Assembly (NCBI RefSeq): GCF_031432425.1
Contig: NZ_JAVKPH010000007.1
Coordinates: 118,832-182,831, forward strand
Direction: 5' to 3'
Length of the DNA: 64,000 bases
Origin: Ruixingdingia sedimenti
GTDB lineage: Bacteria; Pseudomonadota; Alphaproteobacteria; Rhodobacterales; Rhodobacteraceae
Position 1 is the first letter of the stretch. Each line of letters starts with the position of its first letter. The notes under the pieces were generated by a model that saw only the letters and a list, made by a program, of their open reading frames with translations, did not search any database and had not been told where the DNA came from. A program made the position numbers and the translations under genes. Shown here one piece after another: positions 1 through 8,410 of this stretch.

Positions 1-2
1 AC

Positions 3-374
3 CAGGTGCTCGACTTCCGCGGCGAGGTCTGGGGCAAACCGGCGGATGCTGATGCAGCCAGGGCACAGTTGCTGGCTCTTCGTGGCCAGACCCACCATCT
101 GCACACGGCGGTCGTGCTATACGAGGCCGGCGCGCCGGTCTGGCGCCATGTGGACGAGGCAAGGTTGACGATGCGCGACTTTTCCGATGCCTGGCTGGCC
201 GGCTATATCGCGCGGGCCGGGGCGGGCATCACCGAAACCGTCGGCGGCTACCGGATCGAGGCAGAGGGCATCCGCCTTTTCTCGCGCATCGACGGGGATC
301 ACTTCGGCATCCTCGGCCTGCCGCTGCTGCCGCTTCTCACCTATCTCGGCCAGAGGGGAATGATCGAGTCATGA
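3..374 (+). CDS. maf: Maf-family nucleoside triphosphate pyrophosphatase (5' truncated)
   Basis: This is the 3' part of a Maf-type pyrophosphatase, a family that hydrolyses non-canonical or modified nucleoside triphosphates. The frame is open to the left edge of the window, so about 123 of roughly 200 residues are visible and the N-terminal phosphate-binding loop is missing. Seen family signatures are GKPxDxxxAxxxLxxLxGxxH early in the fragment, the MRDFSDAWLAGYI segment and the closing GDHFGILGLPLLPLL. The stop overlaps the aroE start by 4 bases, so the two are probably co-translated. The exact nucleotide substrate cannot be told from the fragment. Confidence 0.88.
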   Translation, partial: QVLDFRGEVWGKPADADAARAQLLALRGQTHHLHTAVVLYEAGAPVWRHVDEARLTMRDFSDAWLAGYIARAGAGITETVGGYRIEAEGIRLFSRIDGDHFGILGLPLLPLLTYLGQRGMIES

Positions 375-1213
375 CCGCCGCACCTGCCCGCATTCCGCTT
401 GCCGGTGTCATCGGCTCGCCCGTCGCGCACAGCCGCTCGCCCGCGCTGCACGGCTACTGGCTGCGCCACTACGGGCTCAAGGGCCACTATATCCCGATGG
501 ATATCGCGCAGGCCGATCTGCGTCAGGCGCTGGAGGTTCTGCCCAGGCTCGGCTTCGTCGGCGTGAACGTGACGATCCCGCACAAGGAAACGGTGCTGGG
601 TCTGGCCGACATCATCACCGACCGCGCGGCGCTGATCGGCGCGGCGAACACGCTGATCTTCCGCAAGGATGGCCGGATCCACGCCGACAACACCGACGGG
701 TCCGGCTTCATCGCCAACCTGCGGCAAGAGGCCGCGCACTGGAACCCCGGCGCGGGCCCGGCGGCGGTTCTGGGTGCCGGCGGCGCCGCCCGCGCCGTGG
801 TCGCCGCCCTGCTGGAGGTCGGCGTGCCGGAGGTCCGCGTGGCCAACCGCACCCGCCCGCGCGCCGATGCCCTGCGGGCCGATTTCGGCGCGCGCGTCGT
901 GGTCTACGACTGGGTGCAGGCCGGCAACATGCTGGAAGAGGCCGCGACCGTGGTGAACACCACCGCGCTCGGCATGACCGGCAAGCCGGAATTCCGCGTG
1001 CCTCTGGATGCGCTCGACCCCCGCGCGCTGGTGACGGACATCGTTTATACGCCCTTGGAAACCACGCTGCTGCAACAGGCCCGGGCCATCGGCTGCACCA
1101 CGGTGGACGGGCTCGGCATGCTGCTGCATCAGGCGGTGCCGGGGTTCGAACGCTGGTTCGGCAAGCGGCCCGAGGTCACGCCCGAAACCCGGGCTGCGGT
1201 GCTGGCGGGATGA
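371..1213 (+). CDS. aroE: Shikimate dehydrogenase
   Basis: AroE reduces 3-dehydroshikimate to shikimate with NADPH in the aromatic amino acid pathway, in the cytoplasm. The 280-residue length is typical. Visible motifs are the substrate-binding GSPVAHSRSPALH near residue 15, NVTIPHKE with the catalytic lysine near residue 72, NTDGSGF with its partner aspartate near 110, and the NADP-binding GAGGAARAVV near 136 followed by ANRT. The ATG sits inside the maf stop, and the stop overlaps the coaE ATG (1210) by 4 bases. maf, aroE, coaE and dnaQ therefore form one tightly packed unit. Identification is secure. Confidence 0.97.
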   Translation: MTAAPARIPLAGVIGSPVAHSRSPALHGYWLRHYGLKGHYIPMDIAQADLRQALEVLPRLGFVGVNVTIPHKETVLGLADIITDRAALIGAANTLIFRKDGRIHADNTDGSGFIANLRQEAAHWNPGAGPAAVLGAGGAARAVVAALLEVGVPEVRVANRTRPRADALRADFGARVVVYDWVQAGNMLEEAATVVNTTALGMTGKPEFRVPLDALDPRALVTDIVYTPLETTLLQQARAIGCTTVDGLGMLLHQAVPGFERWFGKRPEVTPETRAAVLAG

Positions 1214-1806
1214 CGGTGCCGTTCCGCCTGGGCCTTACCGGTTCCATCGGCATGGGAAAATCGACCACCGCCGGGCTCTTCCGGGCGGAAGGCGTACCCG
1301 TCTGGGACGCCGACGCCGCGGTGCACCGTCTTTACGCCCCCGGCGGTGCGGCGGTCGCGCCGCTGGCCGCGCTGCATCCGCCTGCGCTGGTGGATGGCGG
1401 TATCGACCGGGGCGCGCTGAAGGCATGGATCGCCGCCGACCCATCGGCGCTAAGCCGGATCGAGGCCGTGGTCCACCCCCTCGTCGGCGCCGACCGCGCG
1501 GATTTCATCTCGCAGGCAACAGCCGACATCGTGGTGCTGGACATTCCGCTGCTGTTCGAGGGCGGCAGCGACGCGATGATGGACGCCACCCTTGTCGTCA
1601 CCGCCCCGCCCGCGCTGCAACGCGCCCGCGTCCTCGCCCGCCCGGGGATGACCGAGGCGCAGTTCGACACCATCCTGTCCCGCCAGATGCCGGACCGTGA
1701 CAAACGCGCCCGCGCCACCCATATCATAGAAACGCTGGCGATGGAGTCCGTCCGCGCCTGCGTCATCGCCCTGATCGCCTATATCCGCAGTACCCGCCAT
1801 GCGTGA
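1210..1806 (+). CDS. coaE: Dephospho-CoA kinase
   Basis: CoaE phosphorylates the ribose 3'-hydroxyl of dephospho-CoA, the last step of coenzyme A synthesis. The 198-residue product has the P-loop GSIGMGKST at residues 11-19. It also has the DADAAVHRLY segment that lines the CoA site and the VVLDIPLLFEGG Walker-B-like strand near residue 115. Both ends overlap neighbours (aroE by 4 bases, dnaQ by 8), indicating translational coupling. The grouping with aroE and dnaQ is the usual Rhodobacteraceae arrangement. No alternative function is likely. Confidence 0.97.
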   Translation: MTVPFRLGLTGSIGMGKSTTAGLFRAEGVPVWDADAAVHRLYAPGGAAVAPLAALHPPALVDGGIDRGALKAWIAADPSALSRIEAVVHPLVGADRADFISQATADIVVLDIPLLFEGGSDAMMDATLVVTAPPALQRARVLARPGMTEAQFDTILSRQMPDRDKRARATHIIETLAMESVRACVIALIAYIRSTRHA

Positions 1807-2500
1807 AATCGTTCTCGATACCGAAACAACGGGGTTCGAACCCTCGGAAGGCCACCGCATCGTCGAAATCGGCGCGGTGGAGCTGGTGAACCACATGCCC
1901 ACCGGCCGGACCTACCACCAATACATCAACCCCGAACGCGACATGCCGGCAGAGGCTTTCGCCGTTCACGGGCTTGGCGACGATTTCCTGCGCGACAAGC
2001 CGGTTTTCGCACGTATCGCGGCGGATTTCGTGGAATTCATCGCCGATGCGCGGCTGGTGATCCACAACGCCACCTTCGACATGAAGTTCCTGAACTTCGA
2101 ACTGGGCCTTCTGGGCTATCCGGCGATGCCTGCCAACCGCGCGCTGGATACGCTGGCGATGGCACGCAGCCGGTTTCCCGGGGCGCCGGCCTCGCTGGAT
2201 GCGCTGTGCCGTCGCTTTGGCGTGGACAATTCGGCGCGCACCAAGCACGGCGCGCTGCTGGACAGCGAGATCCTGGCGGAAGTCTATCTGGAACTCATCG
2301 GCGGCCGTCAGCCCGGGCTGACACTGGCCGTCGGCCCCGCGACGCCGCGTGCGGGAAGCGCCGAAACCCTGGGCACCTGGCGCCCCGGGCCGCGCCCGCG
2401 CGCCCTGCCCCCGCGCGTGACAGCAGAGGAAACCGCCGCCCATGCCGCCTTTGTCGGGGCCATGGGCGATGCGGCGATCTGGAAGAAATGGGGCGGCTGA
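1799..2500 (+). CDS. dnaQ: DNA polymerase III epsilon subunit (proofreading exonuclease)
   Basis: DnaQ is the 3'-5' proofreading exonuclease of the replicative polymerase core. The 233-residue protein shows the three DEDDh exonuclease motifs: DTETTGF at residues 7-13, the HNATFDMKFL block near 96, and KHGALLDSEIL near 150 with its histidine and metal-binding aspartate. The region after about residue 180 is proline-rich and probably carries the alpha-subunit binding tail. The start lies 8 bases inside coaE. The gene converges on secB with only 6 bases between the stops. Confidence 0.96.
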   Translation: MREIVLDTETTGFEPSEGHRIVEIGAVELVNHMPTGRTYHQYINPERDMPAEAFAVHGLGDDFLRDKPVFARIAADFVEFIADARLVIHNATFDMKFLNFELGLLGYPAMPANRALDTLAMARSRFPGAPASLDALCRRFGVDNSARTKHGALLDSEILAEVYLELIGGRQPGLTLAVGPATPRAGSAETLGTWRPGPRPRALPPRVTAEETAAHAAFVGAMGDAAIWKKWGG

Positions 2501-2506
2501 CCGCCC

Positions 2507-3016
2507 TCAGTTCGTCACCGCCGGCTGCTGCTGTTGCCGCCGGGCCAGTTCCTGCCGGTAAAGGCCGAGGAAATCCACCGGATCGAGGTTCAGCGGCGGG
2601 AAGCCGCCGTCGCGGGTGATGTCCGACACGATGCGGCGGACGAAGGGAAAGGTCATCCGCGGGCATTCGATCAGCAGGAAGGGGTGCATCTGGTCTTCCG
2701 GCACGCCTTCGACATGGAACACCCCGCCATAGTCGATTTCCAGCAGGAACAGCATGTCGCCATTGCCACTGCGGTTCTTGGCGGTGATCTTGTATTTCTG
2801 CGTCACCTCGTACTGGTGATCCGCCGACCGCTTGGCCGCGTCGAGGCTCACCTGCACCTGGATGTCGGGCTGGACCTCATTGCCCGATTGCAGGCCGCGT
2901 TGCACGAGCGCGTTCTCGAACGACAGGTCGCGGATGTACTGCGCCATCACCTGCAAGCGGACCTGCGGTGCGGCCTGCGGCTCTGCCTGCGGCGTCCCCC
3001 CATTGGCGTCGGACAT
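2507..3016 (-). CDS. secB: Protein-export chaperone SecB
   Basis: SecB is a cytoplasmic tetrameric chaperone that keeps precursor proteins unfolded and delivers them to SecA. The 169-residue product has the conserved core QYIRDLSFENA near residue 27, the YGGVFHVEG segment and CPRMTFPFVRRIVSDITRDG near 125, followed by the FPPLNLDPVDFLGLY C-terminal block. The N-terminal 20 residues are rich in Q, A and P, and the tail is a short poly-Q stretch. It is transcribed toward dnaQ, and fxsA lies upstream on the same strand 76 bases away. Confidence 0.97.
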   Translation of the reverse strand: MSDANGGTPQAEPQAAPQVRLQVMAQYIRDLSFENALVQRGLQSGNEVQPDIQVQVSLDAAKRSADHQYEVTQKYKITAKNRSGNGDMLFLLEIDYGGVFHVEGVPEDQMHPFLLIECPRMTFPFVRRIVSDITRDGGFPPLNLDPVDFLGLYRQELARRQQQQPAVTN

Positions 3017-3092
3017 GGTGTTCTCCTGCTGAAATGCTTTGTGCGGCCTGTCTATCAGGAAGGCAGGTCGCCCACAACGTCACCGGCCAGCG

Positions 3093-3593
3093 TCATTGGC
3101 CCCTGTCATCGGGCAGCGGCGGGCGCGTCCAGCCAGAGGGGCGGTGGCGGGTGTCGGAAGGGTCTACCTCTTCCCATTCGCCCTCGATCGTCTCGCCCCG
3201 CATGCCGGCCCCGCGTGCGGCGAAACCGCCCAGGTTGACCGTGACCACCCGCGCGCCCACCCAGCCGATCAGCGCCCGGCGCAACGGCGGCGTCAGCAGC
3301 ATCAGCGCGACCGCATCCGACAGGAACCCCGGCAGGACCAGCAACACCCCCGCCAGCATGATCAGCGACCCTTCGGCCAGCGCCCCGCCCGGGTCCGCGC
3401 CCTGCGCCAGCGCCGCGCGCATCCGCCCCGCCGTCACCGCGCCCTGGCGGCGCAGCACCGCCATGCCCGCCACCGCCGCCAGCACCACCAGCGCCAGCGT
3501 CGGCCACAGCGAAAGCCACCCGCCGACGATCACGAACAGCGCGATCTCGATCAGCGGCAGCAGGACGAACGCCCAAAGAAGCCCCCTGGCCAT
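3093..3593 (-). CDS. fxsA: FxsA family membrane protein
   Basis: This is a small inner-membrane protein of the FxsA family, named for suppression of F-exclusion of phage T7; its molecular role is unclear. The chosen ATG at 3593 is preceded by AGGTAAG and gives 165 residues starting MARGLLWAFVLLPLIEIALF. That is the family's typical first membrane segment, followed by the second segment LWPTLALVVLAAVAGMAVLRRQG and hydrophobic stretches around residues 78-98. A longer upstream reading adds 36 residues that do not look like FxsA. The C-terminal tail is hydrophilic. It is divergent from the Tim44-like gene. Confidence 0.92.
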   Translation of the reverse strand: MARGLLWAFVLLPLIEIALFVIVGGWLSLWPTLALVVLAAVAGMAVLRRQGAVTAGRMRAALAQGADPGGALAEGSLIMLAGVLLVLPGFLSDAVALMLLTPPLRRALIGWVGARVVTVNLGGFAARGAGMRGETIEGEWEEVDPSDTRHRPSGWTRPPLPDDRGQ

Positions 3594-3617
3594 CTTACCT
3601 CCAGTGCAAAGGTGGAC

Positions 3618-3645
3618 TTGACCCCACCCACCGCTTACATAATGA
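3618..3645 (+). promoter_or_regulatory. Possible sigma-70 type promoter for the Tim44-like gene
   Basis: TTGACC (3618-3623) and TAATGA (3640-3645) are separated by 16 bases, in the 119-base divergent gap between fxsA and the Tim44-like gene. The -10 is about 67 bases upstream of the downstream ATG. The match is only moderate, so this is a suggestion from sequence alone. Confidence 0.35.
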
Positions 3646-3712
3646 AAAGCGGCCCTCTCACCAAGCGGTCGCCCCCGGATTTCCGGGCAGACGACCCCCA
3701 ACCGAGGTAACG

Positions 3713-4378
3713 ATGAGCTCTCCCGTGTTGCAGCTTCTGGTTCTGGCCGCCATCGCGGTGTTTCTTATCCTGCGCCTCCGAAGCGTTCTCGGAACGCGCG
3801 AAGGATACGAAAAACCGCCCCTGCCGCCGGCGACAGAGGCGGATGAACGCCCGCGCCGGCGCGATTTCGCCGTGATCGAGGGCGGACCCGACCGCGACAT
3901 CACCGACCACGTGCCCGAGGGCAGCCCCTCCGCCCGCGCGCTGGCGGCGATGAAGAACGCCGAACCCGCCTTTTCCGTGTCGGATTTCCTGCATGGCGCG
4001 CGCGGCGCGTATGAGATGATCCTGATGTCGTTCGAAAAGGGCGATCTGGCGGCGATCCGGCCTTTTCTGGCCGAAGAGGTCTACCAGACCTTCGCCGAGG
4101 TGGTGGCCGCACGCGAACGTGAAGGGCTGACGGTCGAGGCGAATTTCGTCGGCCTGCGGGAACTGACGCTGCAATCCGCCACCTTCGACCGCGACACGCG
4201 CGAGGCCGAACTGACCGTGCGTTTCGTCGGCGAACTCACCTCGGTCGTGCGCAACCGCGTGGGCGAGGTGGTCGAGGGCAGCCCGACCGAAATCCGCCGC
4301 CAGCGCGACGTCTGGACCTTTGCCCGCAACATGGGCTCCGACGATCCGAACTGGCAGCTGGTCGCCACCGGGGAATGA
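3713..4378 (+). CDS. Tim44/TimA family membrane-anchored protein
   Basis: This 221-residue protein has one N-terminal membrane segment (about residues 4-20, SPVLQLLVLAAIAVFLILRL), a charged linker and a C-terminal Tim44-like domain from about residue 85 (FLHGARGAYEMILMSFEKGD onward). Bacterial relatives (TimA) are inner-membrane proteins related to the mitochondrial import motor subunit; their partner in bacteria is not well defined. The stop overlaps the mltA ATG by 4 bases, which suggests co-expression with cell-wall remodelling. A secB gene lies across the divergent promoter, but a functional link is only a guess. Confidence 0.9.
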   Translation: MSSPVLQLLVLAAIAVFLILRLRSVLGTREGYEKPPLPPATEADERPRRRDFAVIEGGPDRDITDHVPEGSPSARALAAMKNAEPAFSVSDFLHGARGAYEMILMSFEKGDLAAIRPFLAEEVYQTFAEVVAAREREGLTVEANFVGLRELTLQSATFDRDTREAELTVRFVGELTSVVRNRVGEVVEGSPTEIRRQRDVWTFARNMGSDDPNWQLVATGE

Positions 4379-5397
4379 TGCGTGCGGCGGCCCGCGCCCT
4401 TGGCGCCGCCCTTCTGGCCGCGGCCCTTGCCGTGACCGCCGCCCCCGCGCAGGAACTGTCCTTCGACGATCTCGAAGGTTGGGCGCGCGACGACCACGCC
4501 GCGGCGCTGGCCGCCTTTCGCGGCAGTTGCGACCTGATCAGGGGGCCGGAATGGGCCCCCCTGTGCCGTCTGGCGGCGGATGTGACCGATGCGCGGGCAT
4601 TTTTCGAACTGTTCTTCCGCCCCGTTCAGATCGGCGCGCCCCCGGCGCTGTTCACCGGCTATTACGAACCCGAACTGGCCGGATCGCCCACCCGTTCCGG
4701 GCGCTTCGCCCATCCGATCTATGCCAAGCCGCCGGAAATGAACCCCCGTTCCATCTGGCATTCGCGGGCAGAGATCGAACGGCGCGGCCTGCTGCGCGGG
4801 CGCGGGCTGGAACTGGCCTGGCTGGATGACCCGGTGGAGGCGTTCTTTTTGCAGGTGCAGGGATCGGGCCGGATCCGTTTCCCGGACGGGCGGGTGATGC
4901 GGGTGGGTTTCGCGGCCAAGAACAACCACCCATACCGTTCCATAGGCGCCGAACTGGTGCGCCGGGGGCTTTTCAAGGCGCATGAGGTGTCCGCCCGCGC
5001 CATCCGCGATTACGTGCGCCGCAACCCGGCGGCGGGGCGGGCGCTGTTGTTGACCAACCCGTCCTTCGTGTTCTTCCGCCGGCTGGACGACCTGCCCCCC
5101 GAAAGCGGGCCCTTCGGCGCGATGGGGCGGCCGGTGACGGGCGGGCGGTCCATCGCCGTGGATCCGGCGCATGTACCGCTCGGCGCGCCGGTCTGGGTGG
5201 AAAAGGACGCGCCGGGGCCCCTGCGGCGGCTGATGGTGGCGCAGGATACCGGCACCGCGATCAAGGGCGCGCAACGGGCCGACATCTTCTATGGCACCGG
5301 CATGGCGGCGGGCGAGGTCGCGGGCCGGGTGCGCGATGGCGGGCGGATGGTGGTGCTGATGCCGCTGGCGATCACCCTGACAGCCGCGGGGCGGTGA
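4375..5397 (+). CDS. mltA: Membrane-bound lytic murein transglycosylase A
   Basis: MltA cleaves peptidoglycan glycan strands to 1,6-anhydro products in the periplasm. The 340-residue protein begins with a signal peptide ending near AAPAQE (residue 25) and shows FTGYYEPELAGS near residue 95. The lytic core VEAFFLQVQGSGRI lies near 155, and the C-terminal 3D domain carries the catalytic aspartate region AQDTGTAIKGAQRADIFYGTG. No lipobox cysteine is present, so it is probably periplasmic rather than lipid-anchored. It is coupled to the Tim44-like gene upstream and followed one base later by the smr start. Confidence 0.95.
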   Translation: MMRAAARALGAALLAAALAVTAAPAQELSFDDLEGWARDDHAAALAAFRGSCDLIRGPEWAPLCRLAADVTDARAFFELFFRPVQIGAPPALFTGYYEPELAGSPTRSGRFAHPIYAKPPEMNPRSIWHSRAEIERRGLLRGRGLELAWLDDPVEAFFLQVQGSGRIRFPDGRVMRVGFAAKNNHPYRSIGAELVRRGLFKAHEVSARAIRDYVRRNPAAGRALLLTNPSFVFFRRLDDLPPESGPFGAMGRPVTGGRSIAVDPAHVPLGAPVWVEKDAPGPLRRLMVAQDTGTAIKGAQRADIFYGTGMAAGEVAGRVRDGGRMVVLMPLAITLTAAGR

Positions 5398-5398
5398 C

Positions 5399-6010
5399 AT
5401 GGCGCGCCCGCCCCGCCCCCTGCACCCGGAAGAGGCCGAATTGTGGGACCGCGTGGCCCGCAGCACCCGGCCCCTGCACCCCCACCGCCCGAAGGCGCCG
5501 GAACCTGCGGCAGAGCCCCCCGCCCTGCGCCCACCCCTGCCCCGGCAGGATGCGCCGGGCCTGTCGGCCTTCCGCATCGGTGCGCATGCCCCGGGCGGCG
5601 CCCGCAGCCATGACCTTGCCCCCCCGCTGCGCGATGAACTCGCCGCCGCGCCGTTACGGATGGATGCCAGGACCTACCGCACCATGCGCCGCGGCAAGAC
5701 GGTGCCGGAGGCGCGGCTGGATCTGCACGGCATGACGCTGGCAGAGGCGCATGGCGCGCTGATCCGGTTCATCCTCGGGGCGCATGCGGGCGGGCTGCGG
5801 CTGGTGCTGGTGATCACCGGCAAGGGCAAGATGCGTGACGATCCCGGCCCCATTCCGGCCCGCATGGGGGCGCTGCGCCATCAGGTGCCGCGCTGGCTCC
5901 ACCTGCCGCCGCTGTCCGCCGTGGTGTTGCAGGTGGCCGAGGCGCATCTGAAACACGGCGGCGCGGGGGCCTGTTATGTCTACCTGCGCCGCCACCGCGG
6001 TCAGGACTAG
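5399..6010 (+). CDS. Smr/MutS2-type endonuclease domain protein
   Basis: The 203-residue product has a disordered proline/arginine-rich N-terminal half and a C-terminal Smr domain from about residue 98. The family hallmarks LDLHG (near 103) and the TGKGKMRDDPGPI loop (near 140) are both present. Stand-alone Smr proteins can nick nucleic acids, and some act in ribosome rescue; which applies here cannot be decided. It starts one base after the mltA stop. Its stop overlaps the stop of the convergent hydrolase gene by 4 bases. Confidence 0.9.
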   Translation: MARPPRPLHPEEAELWDRVARSTRPLHPHRPKAPEPAAEPPALRPPLPRQDAPGLSAFRIGAHAPGGARSHDLAPPLRDELAAAPLRMDARTYRTMRRGKTVPEARLDLHGMTLAEAHGALIRFILGAHAGGLRLVLVITGKGKMRDDPGPIPARMGALRHQVPRWLHLPPLSAVVLQVAEAHLKHGGAGACYVYLRRHRGQD

Positions 6011-7119
6011 TCCACCAGCCCCACCACCGGCGACAGGATGATCTGCGTCGCGTTCTGCACCGTCAGCACCGCCCCCGGCAGCAGCCCCACCCGCCCCAGT
6101 TCGTCGGCCCGCAGCGCGGTGTTGATATCGGGCATGCGGCTCAGCAACTGGATCAGCGCGGGCGAGGTGCCGGGCGTGAAATGCCCCGTGCCGTCCGAAT
6201 AGGCCCCGACCTCCAGCAGCGTCACGTTCAGGTCCTTGAGTTCCGCCACATCCCGCAGGTTCCCCAACCGCGCGCGTTCGCCCGTGATCCGCGCCGACAG
6301 CGCCAGCGCCATGTCGCGGCGCGAGGTGAAGACGACGAAGGGCTCCGACAGATGCCCGACCGCGCTGGCCTGCGCCTTGAACACATCCACGTCGATGTCG
6401 GGCGAAATCAGCACCACCCCGCCGACCTTGCGCAGCACCTTTGTCTCGCCCCGGATCGACATCTGGCGCAGCGCCTCCATCGTCAGATTGGCGCCCATCG
6501 AATGCGCCACCAGGATGATCCGTTCGGCACCCGCCGCAGAGGTTTCGAGGATCAGCCGTTCCAGCCCGTCGCGGGCGAACAGCGCGGAATCGCGGTCGTA
6601 GACATAGCCGAGGGGGCTTGCCCGCGACGGCCAGGCGTAATGCGCCACCACGCCGGACATCTTGAGGTCATGGCCGAACTGCGCGATGCGATAGACGCCT
6701 TCGGCGAAATTGGTGTTGAACCCGTGGACAAAGACCACCGCCTCGCGCTGGCCCTTCGGCAGGGCGCGCAGCGACCGGCCCATCGCGGCGCGGAATTCGG
6801 CGGCCGACCCGAACTGTTCCGCCGCGGTGGTCAGGAACTGCGTCCGCGGGTCGGGCGTGCCGCGCCGGGGCGCCCAGGTGATGGTGCCCAGTTCCCGTTC
6901 CGGCGGGATGGAGATCGCGTAGCGTTCGTAGGTTTCCGTCAGGTTGCGCAGATGGCCGTGGACGCCGGTTCCGGCATCCACATCGCGGCTGGTGGCAACA
7001 AAGATCTCTTGCGTCGTGCCGATGTCCGCCGCCTCGGGCAGCAACACCATCGCCCCGCGCGGGGCACAGCCCGCCAGCAGCAGCGCCAGCGCCAGCAGCC
7101 GCAGCGCGTCAGAGAACAT
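6007..7119 (-). CDS. Alpha/beta hydrolase lipoprotein (DUF900-type esterase/lipase)
   Basis: The ATG at 7119 gives 370 residues beginning with a lipoprotein signal (MFSDALRLLALALLLAGC, lipobox LAGC). It overlaps the hslU stop by 11 bases. A longer upstream reading has no family resemblance. Catalytic features are the oxyanion-hole strand VVFVHGFNTNFAEG near residue 135 and the nucleophile elbow VAHSMGANL near 215. A late aspartate/histidine region, including GTGHFTPGTSP, may complete the triad. The protein should sit on the outer membrane or periplasmic face. The substrate is unknown; DUF900 members are annotated as esterases or lipases without firm assignment. Confidence 0.88.
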   Translation of the reverse strand: MFSDALRLLALALLLAGCAPRGAMVLLPEAADIGTTQEIFVATSRDVDAGTGVHGHLRNLTETYERYAISIPPERELGTITWAPRRGTPDPRTQFLTTAAEQFGSAAEFRAAMGRSLRALPKGQREAVVFVHGFNTNFAEGVYRIAQFGHDLKMSGVVAHYAWPSRASPLGYVYDRDSALFARDGLERLILETSAAGAERIILVAHSMGANLTMEALRQMSIRGETKVLRKVGGVVLISPDIDVDVFKAQASAVGHLSEPFVVFTSRRDMALALSARITGERARLGNLRDVAELKDLNVTLLEVGAYSDGTGHFTPGTSPALIQLLSRMPDINTALRADELGRVGLLPGAVLTVQNATQIILSPVVGLVD

Positions 7120-8410
7120 AGCGGCTGAGGTCCGCCGAGCGGGCCAAGTCGCCGACATGGCGTTCCACGAAGCCGTCATCCACCACCACCTCTTCGCCGC
7201 CACGGTCGGGCGCGGTGAAGGACAGGTCCTCGAACACGCGCTCCATCACCGTATATAGCCGACGCGCGCCGATATTCTCGACGCTTCGGTTGACCTCGGC
7301 GGCAATCCGCGCCAGCGCGGCGATGCCGTCGGGGGTGAAACGGACCTGCACGCCTTCGGTTTCCATCAGCGCGGTATACTGGCGGGTCAGGGCGTTGTCG
7401 GTCTCGGTCAGGATGCGGGTGAAATCTTCTTCCGTCAGGGCGGAAAGCTCCACCCGGATCGGCAGCCGCCCCTGAAGTTCCGGCAGCAGATCCGACGGCT
7501 TGGCGATATGGAACGCGCCGGAGGCGATGAAGAGGATATGGTCGGTCTTGACCGGCCCGTGCTTGGTGGAAACGGTCGTGCCTTCGATCAGCGGCAGCAG
7601 GTCGCGCTGTACGCCTTCGCGGCTGACATCGGCGCCGCGGGCCTCGGCGCGGGCGCAGACCTTGTCGATCTCGTCGATGAAGACGATGCCGTCTTCCTGC
7701 ACCGCCTCCAGCGCCGCGGCGCGGACCTGTTCGTCGTCCAGCAGCTTGTCGGCCTCTTCCCCGATCAGCACCTCATAGCTTTCGGCGACAGTCATCCGCT
7801 TGCGGACCCGCCGCCCGCCAAGGGCCTTGCCGAACAGATCGCCCAGATTCATCACCCCCATGCCCATCCCGCCCGGCATTTCCATCTGCGGAAAGGGGTT
7901 GGAGGTATCGGCGACCTCAAGCTCGATCATCGTCGCGTCAAGTTCGCCGCGCTTGAGCTTGCCGCGGAACATGTCTTTCGTCGCCTCGCGGGCATCGGTG
8001 CCGGCCAGCGCGGCGATCACCCGGTCTTCCGCCGCCTTGTGGGCGCGGGCCTTCACCTCTTCGCGCATCCGCGCGCGGGTCTCGATCATCGCGGCGTCGG
8101 TCAGGTCACGGATGATGCTGTCCACGTCGCGGCCGACATAGCCGACCTCGGTGAACTTCGTCGCCTCGACCTTGAGGAACGGCGCGCGGGCCAGCCGCGC
8201 CAGTCGGCGGCTGATTTCCGTCTTGCCCACGCCGGTGGGCCCGATCATCAGGATGTTCTTGGGATAGACCTCGTCGCGCAGCCCCTCGTCCAGCTGCCGC
8301 CGCCGCCAGCGGTTGCGCAGCGCTACGGCCACGGCGCGCTTGGCGTCGCGCTGGCCGATGATGAAGCGGTCAAGCTCGGATACGATCTCGCGCGGGGTGA
8401 GGTTGGTCAT
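7109..8410 (-). CDS. hslU: ATP-dependent protease ATPase subunit HslU
   Basis: HslU is the AAA+ unfoldase that feeds substrates to the HslV peptidase (ClpYQ). The ATG at 8410 (MTNLTPREIVSELDRF) gives 433 residues, the family length; a longer open reading upstream is spurious. Motifs seen are Walker A GPTGVGKTE near residue 57, the GYVGRDVDSIIRDL pore-loop region near 90, Walker B IVFIDEIDKV near 250 and the C-terminal tail DLSRYVL that docks into HslV. The start overlaps the stop of the preceding membrane-protein gene by 4 bases, separating it from hslV in an unusual way. Confidence 0.97.
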   Translation of the reverse strand: MTNLTPREIVSELDRFIIGQRDAKRAVAVALRNRWRRRQLDEGLRDEVYPKNILMIGPTGVGKTEISRRLARLARAPFLKVEATKFTEVGYVGRDVDSIIRDLTDAAMIETRARMREEVKARAHKAAEDRVIAALAGTDAREATKDMFRGKLKRGELDATMIELEVADTSNPFPQMEMPGGMGMGVMNLGDLFGKALGGRRVRKRMTVAESYEVLIGEEADKLLDDEQVRAAALEAVQEDGIVFIDEIDKVCARAEARGADVSREGVQRDLLPLIEGTTVSTKHGPVKTDHILFIASGAFHIAKPSDLLPELQGRLPIRVELSALTEEDFTRILTETDNALTRQYTALMETEGVQVRFTPDGIAALARIAAEVNRSVENIGARRLYTVMERVFEDLSFTAPDRGGEEVVVDDGFVERHVGDLARSADLSRYVL